Assembly: GCA_963693315.1 (NCBI GenBank)
Contig: OY856188.1
Coordinates: 190,506,811 to 190,570,810, forward strand
DNA: 64,000 nt
Direction: 5' to 3'
Origin: Diogma glabrata
Lineage: Eukaryota; Arthropoda; Insecta; Diptera; Cylindrotomidae
The translations under genes and the position numbers were made by a program. Below, piece after piece: positions 1 through 11,212 of this stretch. The notes beneath the pieces are model-generated. The model had not been told where the DNA came from. It saw only the letters and a list, made by a program, of their open reading frames with translations, and did not search any database. Each line of letters opens with the position of its first letter. Within the stretch, counting starts at the first letter, position 1.

Positions 1-739
1 ACAAAGGTTTATGAAACATCCTTGAAAAAGATTGAATTTAGCACTGCACAAAACGACAAACCAACCGATTCAAGAAAAAAAGAGAGAATATGCTGCAACT
101 GTGAATGTAAGTTGGACGAGCTAGTTAAACGCCAAGATAGTTTAGAAGCCAGCCAAAAGAGTATTGAAAAAAAACTGGATCAGATGCTCTACTTAATGAA
201 AGAATTGCCAAAGGTGCTTAATGTGCAGTCAAATGTATCATATACAATTTCAGACGAAATTGAAAAACTGTTCCCACTTACCACTGAATCAAATCTTCAG
301 GAAGTGGAACAGAGACTGCAAAATCCTCAATTCAGAGAACAAATGGTTAAATCAATTAGTTTTTTTCAAATTAATAAATTTTAATGCATGTTATTAATTC
401 TTTTTTCCAGAAAGCATTTTTAATTCAGCGGGTCAATTTGGGAAAAGGATTATCAGTGGCGTTTAAAAGCGTGTTCGAAGATGAACTAATTTTTTTGTAT
501 AACTGGGGTGGTACACAGGGAAAGCTTCCTATCAAAACATTTGATCTAACCATGAAAATTATTTTCGGTAAATTTTTAATTAAAAAATATATTATTATAC
601 TGTAAGCTCAAGTATTGTTTTTTTCAATATCCTAACAGATGCCTGGAAAACACCTTTGGACTCTCTGGAAAATTTCCAACAAAAGCTTAAGTTGGAAATA
701 CGGAAAGCGCACAACAGGCACCACAACAGAAAAAAGTGA
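1..739 (+). CDS. DUF4806-type protein, last three exons (5' end outside window)
   Basis: The spliced reading is exon 1-345, exon 411-567 and exon 639-739, stop TGA at 737-739. Both introns are short (65 and 71 bp), begin GT and end AG, with acceptors TTTTTTCCAG and CTAACAG. The junction phases (0, then 1) keep one frame open throughout. The first exon is open from base 1, so the gene starts outside the window. It encodes a Cys-rich turn (CCNCECK) followed by a heptad-like charged stretch suggestive of a coiled coil. A C-terminal half then has the pattern I recognise from the insect DUF4806 family: FPLTTESNLQEVEQRL, a hydrophobic middle exon ending in LYNWGGTQGK, and a basic C-terminus. The biochemical role of that family is unknown to me. 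Members are often multicopy in insects, so a transposon-associated or expanded gene is possible. The splicing is seen directly; the family name is recognition. Confidence 0.75.
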
Positions 740-1084
740 TTGGACATCCACCAATGAACAATAATATTTTAATTCTAAAAATATGGAGGGGCTGAAATCT
801 CACAGCTCTGAGATATCAAGACTTCGGTCTGGGTTAAGGATTTTGATATAGTTTTCAGCAAAAAACTTTTATGAGGACATGGTTTTTAGTTTTGGGCAGC
901 GATGTATATCAAACATAATTCTATGTTAAAGTACAAGTATTTTTTATCTCTGTTTAGAAATTTATTACAAAACTAACCTGAAACATCAATACGTTGCCGG
1001 AAAATTATAACAGATCATAAATTAACATAATTTAGTGAAAAGATGATACACTCAGCAAACTACTCAAAAACCTCTCCATTTAGC
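740..1084. other. 3' flank of the DUF4806-type gene
   Basis: This is non-coding AT-rich sequence. AATAATA/AATATTTT-like signals at 760-785 could serve for polyadenylation of the upstream gene. I see nothing else. Confidence 0.4.
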
Positions 1085-2560
1085 GTTTCGCGAAAATATT
1101 TCAAAATCACAAATTCATATTTCTTTCAAAATTCCAAAAATATTGTAAAAATTAAATAAAATCAAAAATTCAAACTTTTTTCAAACAAAATTCTGAAAAT
1201 ATTTCAAAAATTATTACAAAATCAAAAATTAAAACTTTTTTCAAAAACTAAAAATATTGCATAAATTACAACAGTATCAAAAATTGTAACTTTTTCCAAA
1301 ATTATAAAATTATAATAAAATCAAACATTAAAAATTTTTCAAAATTAAAAAAATATTCCAAAAATTCTTACAAAATCAAAAATTGAAACTTTTTTCAAAA
1401 TTCTAAAAATATTCCAAAAATTAGAATAAAATCAAATATTTAAAGTTTTTTTAAATTCTTATAATATTCCAAAAATTCTTAAACATTCAAACTTTTTCCA
1501 AAATTCTAAAAATATTGCAAAAATTATAACAGTATCAAAAATTGAAACTTTTTCCAAAATTATAAAAATTATAATAAAATCAAAAATTTAAAATTTTTCA
1601 AAATTCTAAAAATATTCCAAAAATTCTTACAAAATCAAAAATTGAAACTTTTTTCAAAATTCTAAAAATATATATAAATTCTATTTTCTTTTCATAGTTT
1701 TAAAAATATTCCAAAAATTATAACAAAATCAAAAATTAAAACTTTTTCCGAAATTCTAAAAATATTTCAAAAAATATTGCAAAAATTGAAACTTTTTTCA
1801 AAATTTCAAAAATTATAAATTATAATAAAATCAAAAATTTTTAATTTTTCAATATTCTAAAAATATTTCAAAAATTCTTACAAAATCGAAAATTAAAACT
1901 TTTTTCAAAATTCTAAAATTATATATAAAAGAATTCTTTTTTTTTCAAAATTCTAAAAATATTGCAAAAATTATAACAGTATCAAAAATTGAAACTTTTT
2001 CCAAAATTATAAAAATTATAATAAAATCAAAAATTTAAAATTTTTCAAAATTCTAAAAATATTCCAAAAATTCTTACAAAATCAAAAATTGAAACTTTTT
2101 TCAAAATTCTAAAAATATATATAAATTCTATTTTCTTTTCATAGTTTTAAAAATATTCCAAAAATTATAACAAAATCAAAAATTAAAACTTTTTCCGAAA
2201 TTCTAAAAATATTCCAAAAAATATTGCAAAAATTGAAACTTTTTTCAAAATTTCAAAAATTATAAATTATAATAAAATCAAAAATTTTAAATTTTTCAAA
2301 ATTCTAAAAATATTCCTAAAATACTTACAAAATCGAAAATTAAAATTTTTTTCAAAATTCTAAAATTATATATAAAAGAATTCTTTTTTTTTCAAAATTC
2401 TAAAAATATTGCAAAAATTATAACAAATACAAAAATTAAAACTTTTTCAAAATTCTAAAAATATTGCAAAAATTATTACTAAATCAAAAATACAAATTAT
2501 TTTCAAAATTCCAAAAATATTTCAAAAACTATAACAAATTCAAAACTTTCTATGTCCAAT
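1085..2560. repeat. AT-rich minisatellite with 447-bp higher-order unit
   Basis: The region is built from degenerate units of about 50-55 bp that run approximately TTCTAAAAATATTGCAAAAA, then a run of ATAAAATCAAAAATT type, then AAACTTTTTTC. On top of this is a longer period. The landmark ATTGCAAAAATTATAACA starts at 1514, 1961 and 2408, exactly 447 bp apart, and the sequence between the landmarks is nearly the same in both copies, including an irregular block with CTATTTTCTTTTCATAG. A related block begins at 1256 with different spacing. Short open frames here, such as 2464-2649, are by-products of the composition. Confidence 0.9.
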
Positions 2561-3789
2561 TTCATTTTCAATTACATTTACGTCATAAACACAGCAAATT
2601 TTTTTTTTTTCAAAAAAATTGCCTAAAAAATAATGAAGCCATTTTTTGACACACTTGACAAACATTATTTTTTTGACAAACTTATAATCCAATAATCTAG
2701 TTTTTGATCTCACATACCAATCCGTACCATCAATATTTCTCCAAATTCAATGTTCCTACTCGTAATCACTTAAAATGAACGTTTTTTAAGCCAAAAATAT
2801 GAAAATTTGCTATTATTGACACACTTATGATTTTTTCACACTTCCGGTACAGTTATCGAACACAGCGTCCTTTCGGACCTGTACTTTGAGTATATCTATT
2901 TTTAGAAAAAAGATTTTTGAAATCCCTTCAGCGGTTTTCTAGTTTTCGTAGGTAATGACGGCCGGCCGGCATATAGACATACAATTTTTTGCTTTTTTAG
3001 AATCCTAAAACGTCGAGAAATGCCAAAGTGGGGTTAAGAATTTCACTTTTGGCTCATTAATGTAATACTTATGTCTTTCCGACCGAAGTAAAATCCATTT
3101 TAGATTTTTTTTATTTATTAGAATTTATTTTTATTAAATTTAATAGTTATACTATTGTATACATACATAATATACATATAACATAAAAGCATAAAACCCA
3201 ATATTATAGCATAAAACCCAACAATTACTTCTTTAAAATTAAACAATTCATAGTCATACGTATACAAAAATTGTCGTTAACAAAACGTTTATTTTTTAAA
3301 TTTTCTTTGTTGACTTCATAATAATTTACGCAATAATGCAAATTTTTTTTATTTATGAAATCGAAAAAAATTTGTTTTTTTTAACGTTAGCTTAATTTTA
3401 CTTAAATTAAATAAAATTATGTATTGAAATTTGCCAAATCCTAAATTAAGATTATAGAATATGTATATACTTTATGTTTCACAAAAAAAACTTATAAATT
3501 TTATATTAATAAAAAATATATATTGAATTCAAATACAAAACAAACGTCTTTTATTAAACAAACACAAATCTGTCAAATATATCTTTAATAACAATAGCGC
3601 CACTAGTAGCGTATAGCACAAACAAATTAATAGCAGCGCATGCGCATTATATTTTCTACTCGTAATCCGATTGTAATAAAAACGAAACTAGTGGAATTAG
3701 GTGCATCAGTTTGAAGGCAAAATTGAGCGCTCAAATTGAGAGCTGATTGAGCGCAGTGTGAGCGCTGTATCGTACAACTGGGATATGTA
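2561..3789. other. Non-coding, AT-rich
   Basis: I see no gene. A less AT-rich block at 2840-3090 contains GGCCGGCCGGC and resembles dispersed-repeat sequence, but I cannot assign it to a family. Confidence 0.4.
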
Positions 3790-3960
3790 ATGTCGGATAG
3801 AAAACGATTTAAAACTTTTAGGTTACGATAGATTACGGTGCGTTTTCTATCTGGCAGATTAGTCTATGCGTTTAAAATGATTAAATCCGATAGAAACGGA
3901 TAGTAAAGATAGAAAACTATTCATTTTCAATCGTTTTCTATCGATTTCTTTCGATTTTTT
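3790..3960. repeat. Small fold-back region with repeated GATAGAAAAC motif
   Basis: GATAGAAAACG near 3797 and its complement CGTTTTCTATC near 3940 can pair. Further copies of the motif in both orientations (GTTTTCTATC near 3843, GATAGAAAC near 3890, GATAGAAAAC near 3908) fill the interval. It is probably a MITE-like hairpin; no target duplication was found. Confidence 0.5.
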
Positions 3961-4040
3961 TTATAAGGGTTGTTTAATTTTTTTCGAAGTTATTTTTTCC
4001 TATTGTAAGTTTGTTTCGCCGGGAGTATATTTATTAATTT

Positions 4041-4327
4041 TTTCTTTTGTATTTCCTCAATTAAAACCCCGTTTTCAATATATATTAATACTTGTTATTT
4101 AATTGATCAATATATTTCAGGCTAGGCCCATCTTCAGGATCATTATAAAAATAACAGTTATATCAAAATTGAAATAAAATAGTTAAATGACATTTATATA
4201 AAACAAAGTTTGATATATAAACTATGAGTAAGATAACTATGTTAAAATTAACTTAAAAAATGGTTGTCAAGTGGAATTTTTTGAAAATTAACGTTACTTT
4301 AAAATTTTAAGAAAATCGAATTAAATA
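4041..4327 (-). repeat. Left inverted arm (pseudo-LTR copy) of the PLE
   Basis: This is the reverse complement of 5156-5443. It contains an inverted copy of the end of the coding frame, the 3' untranslated region and the hammerhead-like motif (4117-4141). Confidence 0.85.
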
Positions 4328-5175
4328 ATTATTTAAGTATTCATCATTTAAATAATGGAAAGGTTATTACTAATTGGTACCATAAAGAGATTTCCTCTAA
4401 TCGATTATTGAACTATTATTCTACACATCCACATAATATGAAGTTAAATGTTGCAAAATCTTTTATTCGAAAAATATTTCGACATAGTCATAAAAGTTTT
4501 TGGAATGATAATTTAAAAAGAATATATAAAATACTTCGTATTAATAACTATCCTATTAGTTTAATTGATAAAATGATTAGTCAAGTTAGAAATACTAATT
4601 TAAACCAATTAGGTAACAGTTATAAATACTTATCACTTGATCAAACAGATGATAATATGGTACCAAATACTCAAAATTCAAATAAATATGCATCTTTAAC
4701 TTATGTTCCTGGTCTAAGTGAAACACTTTCTCGGTCTTGCTTACAATACGTTCCTAATATTAAAATGGCTATGAAACCTAAAAATAAAAATAGTTATAAT
4801 TTTACCAACTCAAAAGCAAAACTTTCTAAAGAACAACAGAGTGGCGTTGTTTATAAAGTTGATTGTGATAATTGTGAAACAACTTATATTGGGGAAACAA
4901 TACAGAAATTAGGTGTTCGTATGGATCAACATCATTATGATTCTAAAAAGACTATTGTTAACAATAATTGTTCTGCACTTGCTAAACATTGTATTGAAAA
5001 TAAACATCAATTTAAATTCGATGATGTTCAAATTTTGGTTAAAGGAAACAATAAAACTAAATTACAAATACATGAGGTATGCCAAATTATAAACAATGAA
5101 GAAAAAACTTGCAACTTTAAAAGTGACAAAAAAGATTTTTCGAATAACTATTATAATTTAATTCGATTTTCTTAA
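4303..5175 (+). pseudogene. PLE polyprotein C-terminus: RT thumb remnant plus GIY-YIG endonuclease
   Basis: The frame is open from 4303 (just after a TAA in the left arm) to the TAA at 5173-5175. The N-terminal part (NGKVITNWYHKE, then LNYYSTHP) matches the segment that follows the reverse transcriptase palm in PLEs. SLTYVPGLSE and the Lys-rich linker follow. The GIY-YIG region begins near GVVYKVDCDNCETTYIGET, with the downstream SALAKHC and LQIHEVCQI blocks expected of the PLE version. PLE nucleases nick target DNA to prime reverse transcription. No reverse transcriptase motif with YADD is present, so the protein cannot be complete. The stop lies inside the right inverted arm. Confidence 0.85.
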
Positions 5176-5340
5176 AATTTTAAAGTAACGTTAATTTTCA
5201 AAAAATTCCACTTGACAACCATTTTTTAAGTTAATTTTAACATAGTTATCTTACTCATAGTTTATATATCAAACTTTGTTTTATATAAATGTCATTTAAC
5301 TATTTTATTTCAATTTTGATATAACTGTTATTTTTATAAT

Positions 5341-5372
5341 GATCCTGAAGATGGGCCTAGCCTGAAATATAT
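5341..5372 (+). ncRNA. Hammerhead-ribozyme-like motif in the PLE right arm
   Basis: The order of parts is GATC, CTGAAGA (5345-5351), T, stem II GGGC-CTA-GCCT, GAAA (5364-5367), a two-base-pair stem III (AT, loop AT, AT), T, then GATC. The two GATC blocks pair as stem I, extended by one further A-T pair. This matches a minimal hammerhead, except that one T separates the core from stem II, and the last stem II pair is G-T. PLE pseudo-LTRs are known to carry hammerhead motifs. Activity of this copy is not shown. Confidence 0.6.
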
Positions 5373-5459
5373 TGATCAATTAAATAACAAGTATTAATAT
5401 ATATTGAAAACGGGGTTTTAATTGAGGAAATACAAAAGAAAAATTATTTTTTCCTATTG

Positions 5460-5722
5460 AATCTCTTAATTTCCGATTGAAATTCATTTGGAAATTTCCA
5501 TTAGAATCCTACAGAACCTCTTTTCCTTTTGAATCCCATTCATTCCGATTGAATTTTAATTGGTAGATCGAAGTCTTCCTATTAAACCATTTCAATCCGA
5601 TTTAATCCTATTGAAATTATATTGGATTTAATAGGATTCAATAGGTTTGAATTGGGATGTTTAACCAGGGATAGTTTAGCTCAAGTCTATAGCACGCCTT
5701 AAACATTGCGAAATATAAACAA
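5460..5722. repeat. ATTGAAT/TCCTATT-rich degenerate repeat region
   Basis: Variants of CCTATTGAATC and CCGATTGAA recur about eight times up to 5660. The PLE at 3990-5459 inserted into the edge of this region, which continues its target duplication. Confidence 0.5.
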
Positions 5723-5790
5723 GTGTTTCTTTTATTAAAAATAAATTTATTATTAATAATGTTTCGCCAAGTACCAACAGTAACCTCAAT
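5723..5790. repeat. Dispersed repeat shared with 47155-47215
   Basis: AAACAAGTGTTTCTTTTATT followed by AATAATGTTTCGCCAAGTACC resembles the right end and flank of the PLE remnant at 47.15-47.22 kb. It probably marks a further PLE terminal fragment. Confidence 0.5.
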
Positions 5791-7286
5791 AAATACTATT
5801 ATTTTATTAGCTTTCTAAAAATGGAAACTCATACTCGCCACCGCTGGTTTAGTTTCCCATTTCATTTATCAATCCAGATATTTGATGCTCTCAAATACGG
5901 TCATATTGAAATTAGCATTTTCATTTATAAATTCAGACTTCTAAAAACAGTCAAATCACACCATTTGTTGACATTTTTGCATATATTTTATCGATTCCTG
6001 GCAATAACCTTCAATCTTCATGTAACATGATTCATGTGCTTGTGCTTTGTTTGTTTCTAAAAGTAATGGAGTAGCATAGTTCCCTCAATAAGTAAAACAC
6101 TTTAAACCTGTAGCTTTGATATTATTGTTCGCAAATTTTTTGTCGGTACTACGTTTCCATTGCAAGGGCTTGGACCTTGGTGGACCTTGGTGATCAATTT
6201 TTCTAAGAGGAAAAGAAACGCCAATTTCTAATGTTTGGAACATGTGATGTTCTGATAATGCCATCAGATAGGAGATTTACATTTAATCATACCTGAACAA
6301 TGTTTATTTGTATAGTATTGATTCTAATTTTTAGAAATATGCATTACAAATTTATAAACCAAACCAAGAACATATTTGTTGGCAATTGGAAATATTTGTT
6401 GCAACATATTGTGTTGGACCCCAATGTACATAATTTTAATATAAATGGTGTTTGTCATATGCTACCTTAATTTTTCATTTTAATGATAATTCTGTTTAGC
6501 GAAAAAAAATCGATCAAAGATAACTTGTGGCGGATGTTAAAACTAAAAAATTTAAATTTTAGTTTTTTTAATCTAGTGATTTTGAAAAACGAAAAACAAA
6601 TTAGTTTTTACTTTTTACTTTTTAGTTTCTTTTCCAGTTCCAATTTTCATGTTTTTCCAAGAAATTGGATTTTAACGTTAATGATAGTAATTTCTATTAG
6701 TTCAGTTTTTGTTAAAAAAACAACAAATTTAGTTTTAATTTTTTTATGAATAATTTATATTCATTATAACGATTTCAATTCGTATAAGAATGATTTCAAG
6801 TTAATGAAATGTGTTAAGTTTACTATCGATATAATCCAGAATAATAAATGTTTTGAACAATTAAAAACAATCACAATAAGTGTGTTCCATTTACAATTTT
6901 TTTCTTTACTTTTGTACTAAATTTTGTTTTCAAGTTACCCATATCGAAAGGTGGTAAAGCTACATACCAAACTTACGCCTCTATTCAACACCAGAGTTTT
7001 ATCAGTTGAGAGAAAAAATTGTAAAATGTTTACCCAAATGTTTATTAAAATTTCAGATTTCAGCCCAAATGTCAAATTTATTTCTGTTTGTTATTTTCTT
7101 TTGCATGAATCATATCCAAATTTTAGAAATCTTTCAATGTTTAATTAATTTTAAATTAAAAAAAATAAAATTTTAATTTTCTCTAACATATATAGGGCTA
7201 TTCTGATAGTCGTGTCGTATCTAACGCTGAAAAATTATTTCGTATCGTACCGACTCTAAAATGGTATTCTGTGAGTCGTACGAAAC
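5791..7286. other. Non-coding, AT-rich
   Basis: I see no credible gene. Open frames at 5821-6030, 6483-6749 and 6924-7148 have no recognisable domain and follow base composition. A small duplication, GGACCTTGGT twice, lies near 6174-6191. Confidence 0.4.
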
Positions 7287-7720
7287 CAGTGGCGTCATTT
7301 CACCAAAATCTTAGTGGGAGCGAGAATTTAAATGACATAAAAAGATGTTTTGTGTAAAACATAACATACACATTTTTATCCACACATATATTTAAAAGCA
7401 TTTAAATGCATGTACTTAGAAATAAAAATAAAATGCTTTTGAGCTACCTTGGTTACTCTGCTAGATCTTTGTCTTCTGGTGTTGTTTCATTGAAGCGAAT
7501 GCCGCAAAGTTCTGTAAGATCCCTTCATTTGTTAAAAACAATTTTAAATTTAGTATCATCTCTGCATTGTTTAAGCATCAAGAAAGTAGTTTTAATTAAA
7601 GTGCTTGTGCTAGAAATTATTATATTTTTGCTTTGTAACTGTTCAGAGAGTGAATTTGTAAACGACAGCAGATCGTGTAGCATCAAAAAAAAATTATAGT
7701 TTTTCTATACGATCCCTGGC
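7287..7720 (-). mobile_element. hAT-like transposon fragment (ZMYM1/DUF4371-type transposase remnant)
   Basis: CAGTGGCGTCATTTCACC at 7287 has the look of a hAT terminal repeat. The minus strand of 7455-7700 reads, with stops, as SLSEQLQSKNI, then LIKTTFLMLKQCRDD and LTELCGIRFNETTPED, the style of hAT-like MYM-type transposases of insects. The opposite terminus was not found, so this is a decayed fragment. Confidence 0.45.
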
Positions 7721-8030
7721 ATCCCGGGATTTAAAATTTATGAGTCACGTAGTCCCAGGATCCATAAAAGACCACGGGATTGCAATTCATACGTGACTCC
7801 TCTTATGTCGAATCGTTTTTTTGTTTGTTTGTTTGTTTTCCTTTATTTGTCTCAGAGAGAAAGAGTTATGTCTACCCTAAACTGACCAGAGCCAAATCGT
7901 TAAAATGTGGGACAAAATGCAAACATTCTTCCAAATACTAACTAATTAGAATTTCTATTGCGAGAAAGTGGGACGGTGAAAACGTGCTAACTAGATTGTG
8001 CATAAATTTACTATTTAATGCTTTCCTTTA
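7721..8030. other. Non-coding spacer
   Basis: I see no gene. Short inverted blocks (GTCACGTAGTCCC near 7744, CGTGACTCC near 7792) and a (GTTT)n run at 7821 are present. Confidence 0.4.
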
Positions 8031-8663
8031 GGGCAATGATACATGTAAAAGAAATATCTTTCAGACATAAAAAATTTCGCATTTAATTGGTTGAGGGGCG
8101 GTAACATTTTTTAAATTTCAAAAAAATATTTTTGACTGAAAGACAGAAAAAATATCTGTAAGATAAAAAAACATAACCTAAAAAGATATTTTTTGGTTGA
8201 CAGTTAAAACTGATTAACTGAAAAATTGATTTTAAAAGTAAGTTTTACCAATAATCAATTGCAATTAACTTAATTTGATGATTTAGCTACAATTAAAATA
8301 ATTTGTTTACTTATTAGGCGATAATCGCAACAAAAAAATGCAAATTTGGTCCAATGTGAAAATGCCTAAATCTATATGAATAAGTAAACAAATTATTTTA
8401 ATTGTAATTAAATAATCAAATTAAGTTAATTGTAATTGATTATTGGTAAAACTTACTTTTAAAATCAATTTTCCAGTTAATCAGTTTAAACTGTCAACCA
8501 AAAAATATCTTTTTAGGTTATGTTTTTTTATCTTACAGATATTTTTTCTGTCTTTCAGTCAAAAATATTTTTTTGAAATTTAAAAAATGTTACCGCCCCT
8601 CAACCAATTAAATGCGAAATTTTTTATGTCTGAAAGATATTTCTTTTACATGTATCATTGCCC
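8031..8663. mobile_element. Harbinger/Tourist-type MITE with TTA target duplication
   Basis: The ends are GGGCAATGATACATGTAAAA at 8031 and its complement ending at 8663, flanked by TTA at 8028-8030 and 8664-8666. The arms are about 285 bp each and nearly perfect inverted copies around a loop of about 65 bp (8318-8380). No protein is encoded. A TTA duplication and termini beginning GGG fit the PIF/Harbinger superfamily. A conserved inner block GGTTGAGGGGCGGTAAC occurs in both arms. Confidence 0.85.
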
Positions 8664-9234
8664 TTACTATTTGTTTACTATTTAATTCTTCAAAAAATTC
8701 TTTTATTTTAATTGGATATTTTTCAACCGTTAAGAAATGTGCGTACAGTGGTTCGTGGAAATATAATGGAATGGAATGGAATTTATAACATTATTACAAG
8801 TATTACAAGGAAAGATCAATCGCAGTGGCGGATTACCATAGAGGTGGAAGAGGCGGCCGTCTCGGGCCCCACATGCACCTTTGGCCCCCTCGCGACAAAT
8901 AGTAATGATATTTTATAGGCATTCAAATATCAGATGACTGCGTTCATTCAAACAAAGTTTTTAAACCTATAGATTTTTTTTATATTATTCCACATTTAAA
9001 AGTGTTAGGTTGTCAATTTGTATTACTTTTTTTCATGTATTTATTTTAATAATTCTAGTTTGATAGTTTTATAATTTTTTAATGTATTGGTTTTCCAATT
9101 TGTATATTTTTTTTTGTTATAAGTTAGGCATGTTTAGTGTTAATTATAATAAATTATTAATTAACGTCTCTGAATATCCGAAGATACCATTCCAACTAGG
9201 GATTGGGATTAAGTTTGAATAAATTAAGTTTCTC

Positions 9235-10870
9235 TAAGAAATTTATGAACGCTAACTTTAAAATTTTGAGGATTAAAGCTATCAGGAAAAACCCATGAAG
9301 GTAACGCATTCCAGAGATGAGAGACTCTGTTGAAAAAATCACGCTGAAAGGTAACAGTTCTGCACCTTTTATATGAACCGTAAAAGGATGGGCTACAACA
9401 TTAGCTCTGGTGTTACGCGATTGGTTTGCTAGTTCAGGTAAAATTGATTTAATCTCTAGAGAAGTTCGTTCATCCCCTCACTGTATTTGTAGAAAATTGT
9501 CAGATCAGCAACATTTCGTCTGTGCTGTAAAGAATCAAGCTCATTAGTAAGACTTCAGTTTCCAATCAGTTTAACAGCTCTGCGCTGAACAAAATCAAGG
9601 CACTTCAAATTACTGTAATAAGTTCCAGTCCATATGTGAGAACAGTACTCCATACAGGGACGTATAAATGATTTGTAAATTAAAAGAAGATGTTCGCTAT
9701 TAAAAAACTTACGACATCGTCCCAAGAAACCCAATTTTTGAACAGTGTTCTTAGCTAGGTTAAAAATGTGAGAATTCCATTTCAGATTATTTTCAACTTC
9801 AACTCCTAGAAGTCTAACAGATTCTTTCTCTACAAGATCTTTAGAGTCGAACTTTAATGGAAACGGATTAGGTGTGGATAATCTATAAAAATGACAAGCC
9901 TGTGTTTTACTTGTATTGAATTCAACACTATTAGCAAACCCCCAATCCAAAATAGTTTTAAGGTCCTGGTTTAATGAATCTTTCAAATTTGATCTACAGT
10001 TATTAAGCGCTAACGGTGAATATAATTTAGGATTTTCATGAGACGCATGAAGCGTGTTATCATCAGCAAAACTATGGATAGGACTAACTGTTGAATCCAA
10101 CAAATCGTTAATATAAATAAGAAAGAGAGTTGGTGACAAAGCAGAACCCTGAGGAACTGCTGCATTAGTTAAAAAGACATCCGATGAAACACCATCAACA
10201 TTGACTCGAAATTTCCGTTCGGAAATAAAGCTTTGTATCCAAGATATAAGTTGCTCATCCAAACCAATACATCTTAATTTACAAATAAGATTATTGTGCC
10301 AAATTTTATCAAATGCTTTGGCTATATATCAACAGCAATACCGAAAGTCTCACCATGATTTTCAAGCGCCTTATTCCATATACATGAGTGACAAAGGAAA
10401 GTAAATCTCCCGTCGCTCTTCCTTTTCGAAACCCGTATTGTCTTTCATTAAGTAGTTTGGAAGACTCTAAGAAGCTCATAATATTAAAATTAATGTATTT
10501 CTCAAAAATTTTAGAAACAACCGATAAAATTGAAATGGGTCTGTAATTTGTTGGATCAGTCTTACTACCCTTTTTGGGAATTGGTTGTACGCCTGCTGTT
10601 TCCCATATTTCGGGAAAAACTCCTTCCTTATATGATAATTAAAATATTTTAGTAAGGATTGGTGCTAACTCTTTAGCAAAGGATTTAAGAATTATTGGGG
10701 GAATACGATCAGGCCCAGATGCTTTGTTTGTATTAATTTGTAAAAGCATCTTCCGAATGATGCTTTTACGAAAAATTATGCGCATCGTGTTGTGTGAAAC
10801 TCTAGGAATTGGCTTAGGCAAGAAATGGGGTTCTTTAAGTGTAGAATTTTTAGAGAAATGAAAAGAAAAA
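9235..10870 (-). pseudogene. LINE reverse transcriptase fragment
   Basis: On the minus strand, from 10820 down, come the fingers motif KASGPDRIPPIILKSF, then KKGSKTDPTNYRPISILS and QYGFRKGRAT. A damaged DISKAFDKIWH region with a stop and frame changes near 10320-10360 follows. A 235-codon open frame (9555-10262) contains VPQGSALSPTLFLIYINDLL and the catalytic FADD. The C-terminal part, ending in FNPQNFKVSVHKFL at about 9235-9290, is broken. The 5' end including the endonuclease is absent. It is the same broad LINE group as the copies at 19.4, 50.7, 56.2 and 59.4 kb but a clearly different family. Confidence 0.85.
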
Positions 10871-11075
10871 ACATTTTGTTTTGAAAAGTTCCACTATTTC
10901 GAATGAATATTAATACTAAAACTTTATTTGCAATGGGCTGTTATTATATTAATCGCAAAATTATTGATGAAAACATAAAATTCAGATAAGCATGTTTTGG
11001 GTATTTGAAGTATATTTGAGTTTTAAGTTTTCATCAATGATTTTGGATTTCTTTCAAATTTTCATATATAATATC
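10871..11075. other. Non-coding, AT-rich
   Basis: I see nothing beyond AT-rich sequence. Confidence 0.4.
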
Positions 11076-11212
11076 ACGAGTCGTCAAATAATAGTCGATT
11101 ATTTTTCATAATCATTATTACGAATGCCATTTGAGCCATTTGAAATTTTTGACCTCAAATGGCATGAGTGGTGATGTTGAAAAATAATCGACTAATAATT
11201 TGATGACGAGTT
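11076..11212. repeat. Hairpin of about 137 bp
   Basis: Arms 11076-11138 and 11152-11212 are near-perfect inverted copies (from CGAGTCGTCAAAT to ATGCCATTTGAG) around a loop of about 13 bases. It is a short MITE-like fold-back without coding content. Confidence 0.7.

Larger units (their letters stand above)
3990..5459 (+). mobile_element. Penelope-like element with inverted arms, target duplication included
   Basis: TTATTTTTTCCTATTG occurs at 3990-4005 and again at 5444-5459 and looks like a 16-bp target-site duplication. Inside it, arms at about 4041-4327 and 5156-5443 are inverted copies of each other over about 288 bp with few differences. A unique extension of about 33 bp (4006-4038) lies only on the left. 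Between the arms is one open frame carrying the end of a PLE reverse transcriptase and a GIY-YIG nuclease. Inverted pseudo-LTRs and a short one-sided extension are known PLE traits. The reverse transcriptase catalytic region (YADD) is missing, so this is a 5'-truncated, non-autonomous copy. Confidence 0.85.

Noticed and set aside
2464..2649. Open frame within the minisatellite
   Set aside because: It is composed of Lys/Phe/Asn from the AT repeat, with no domain.
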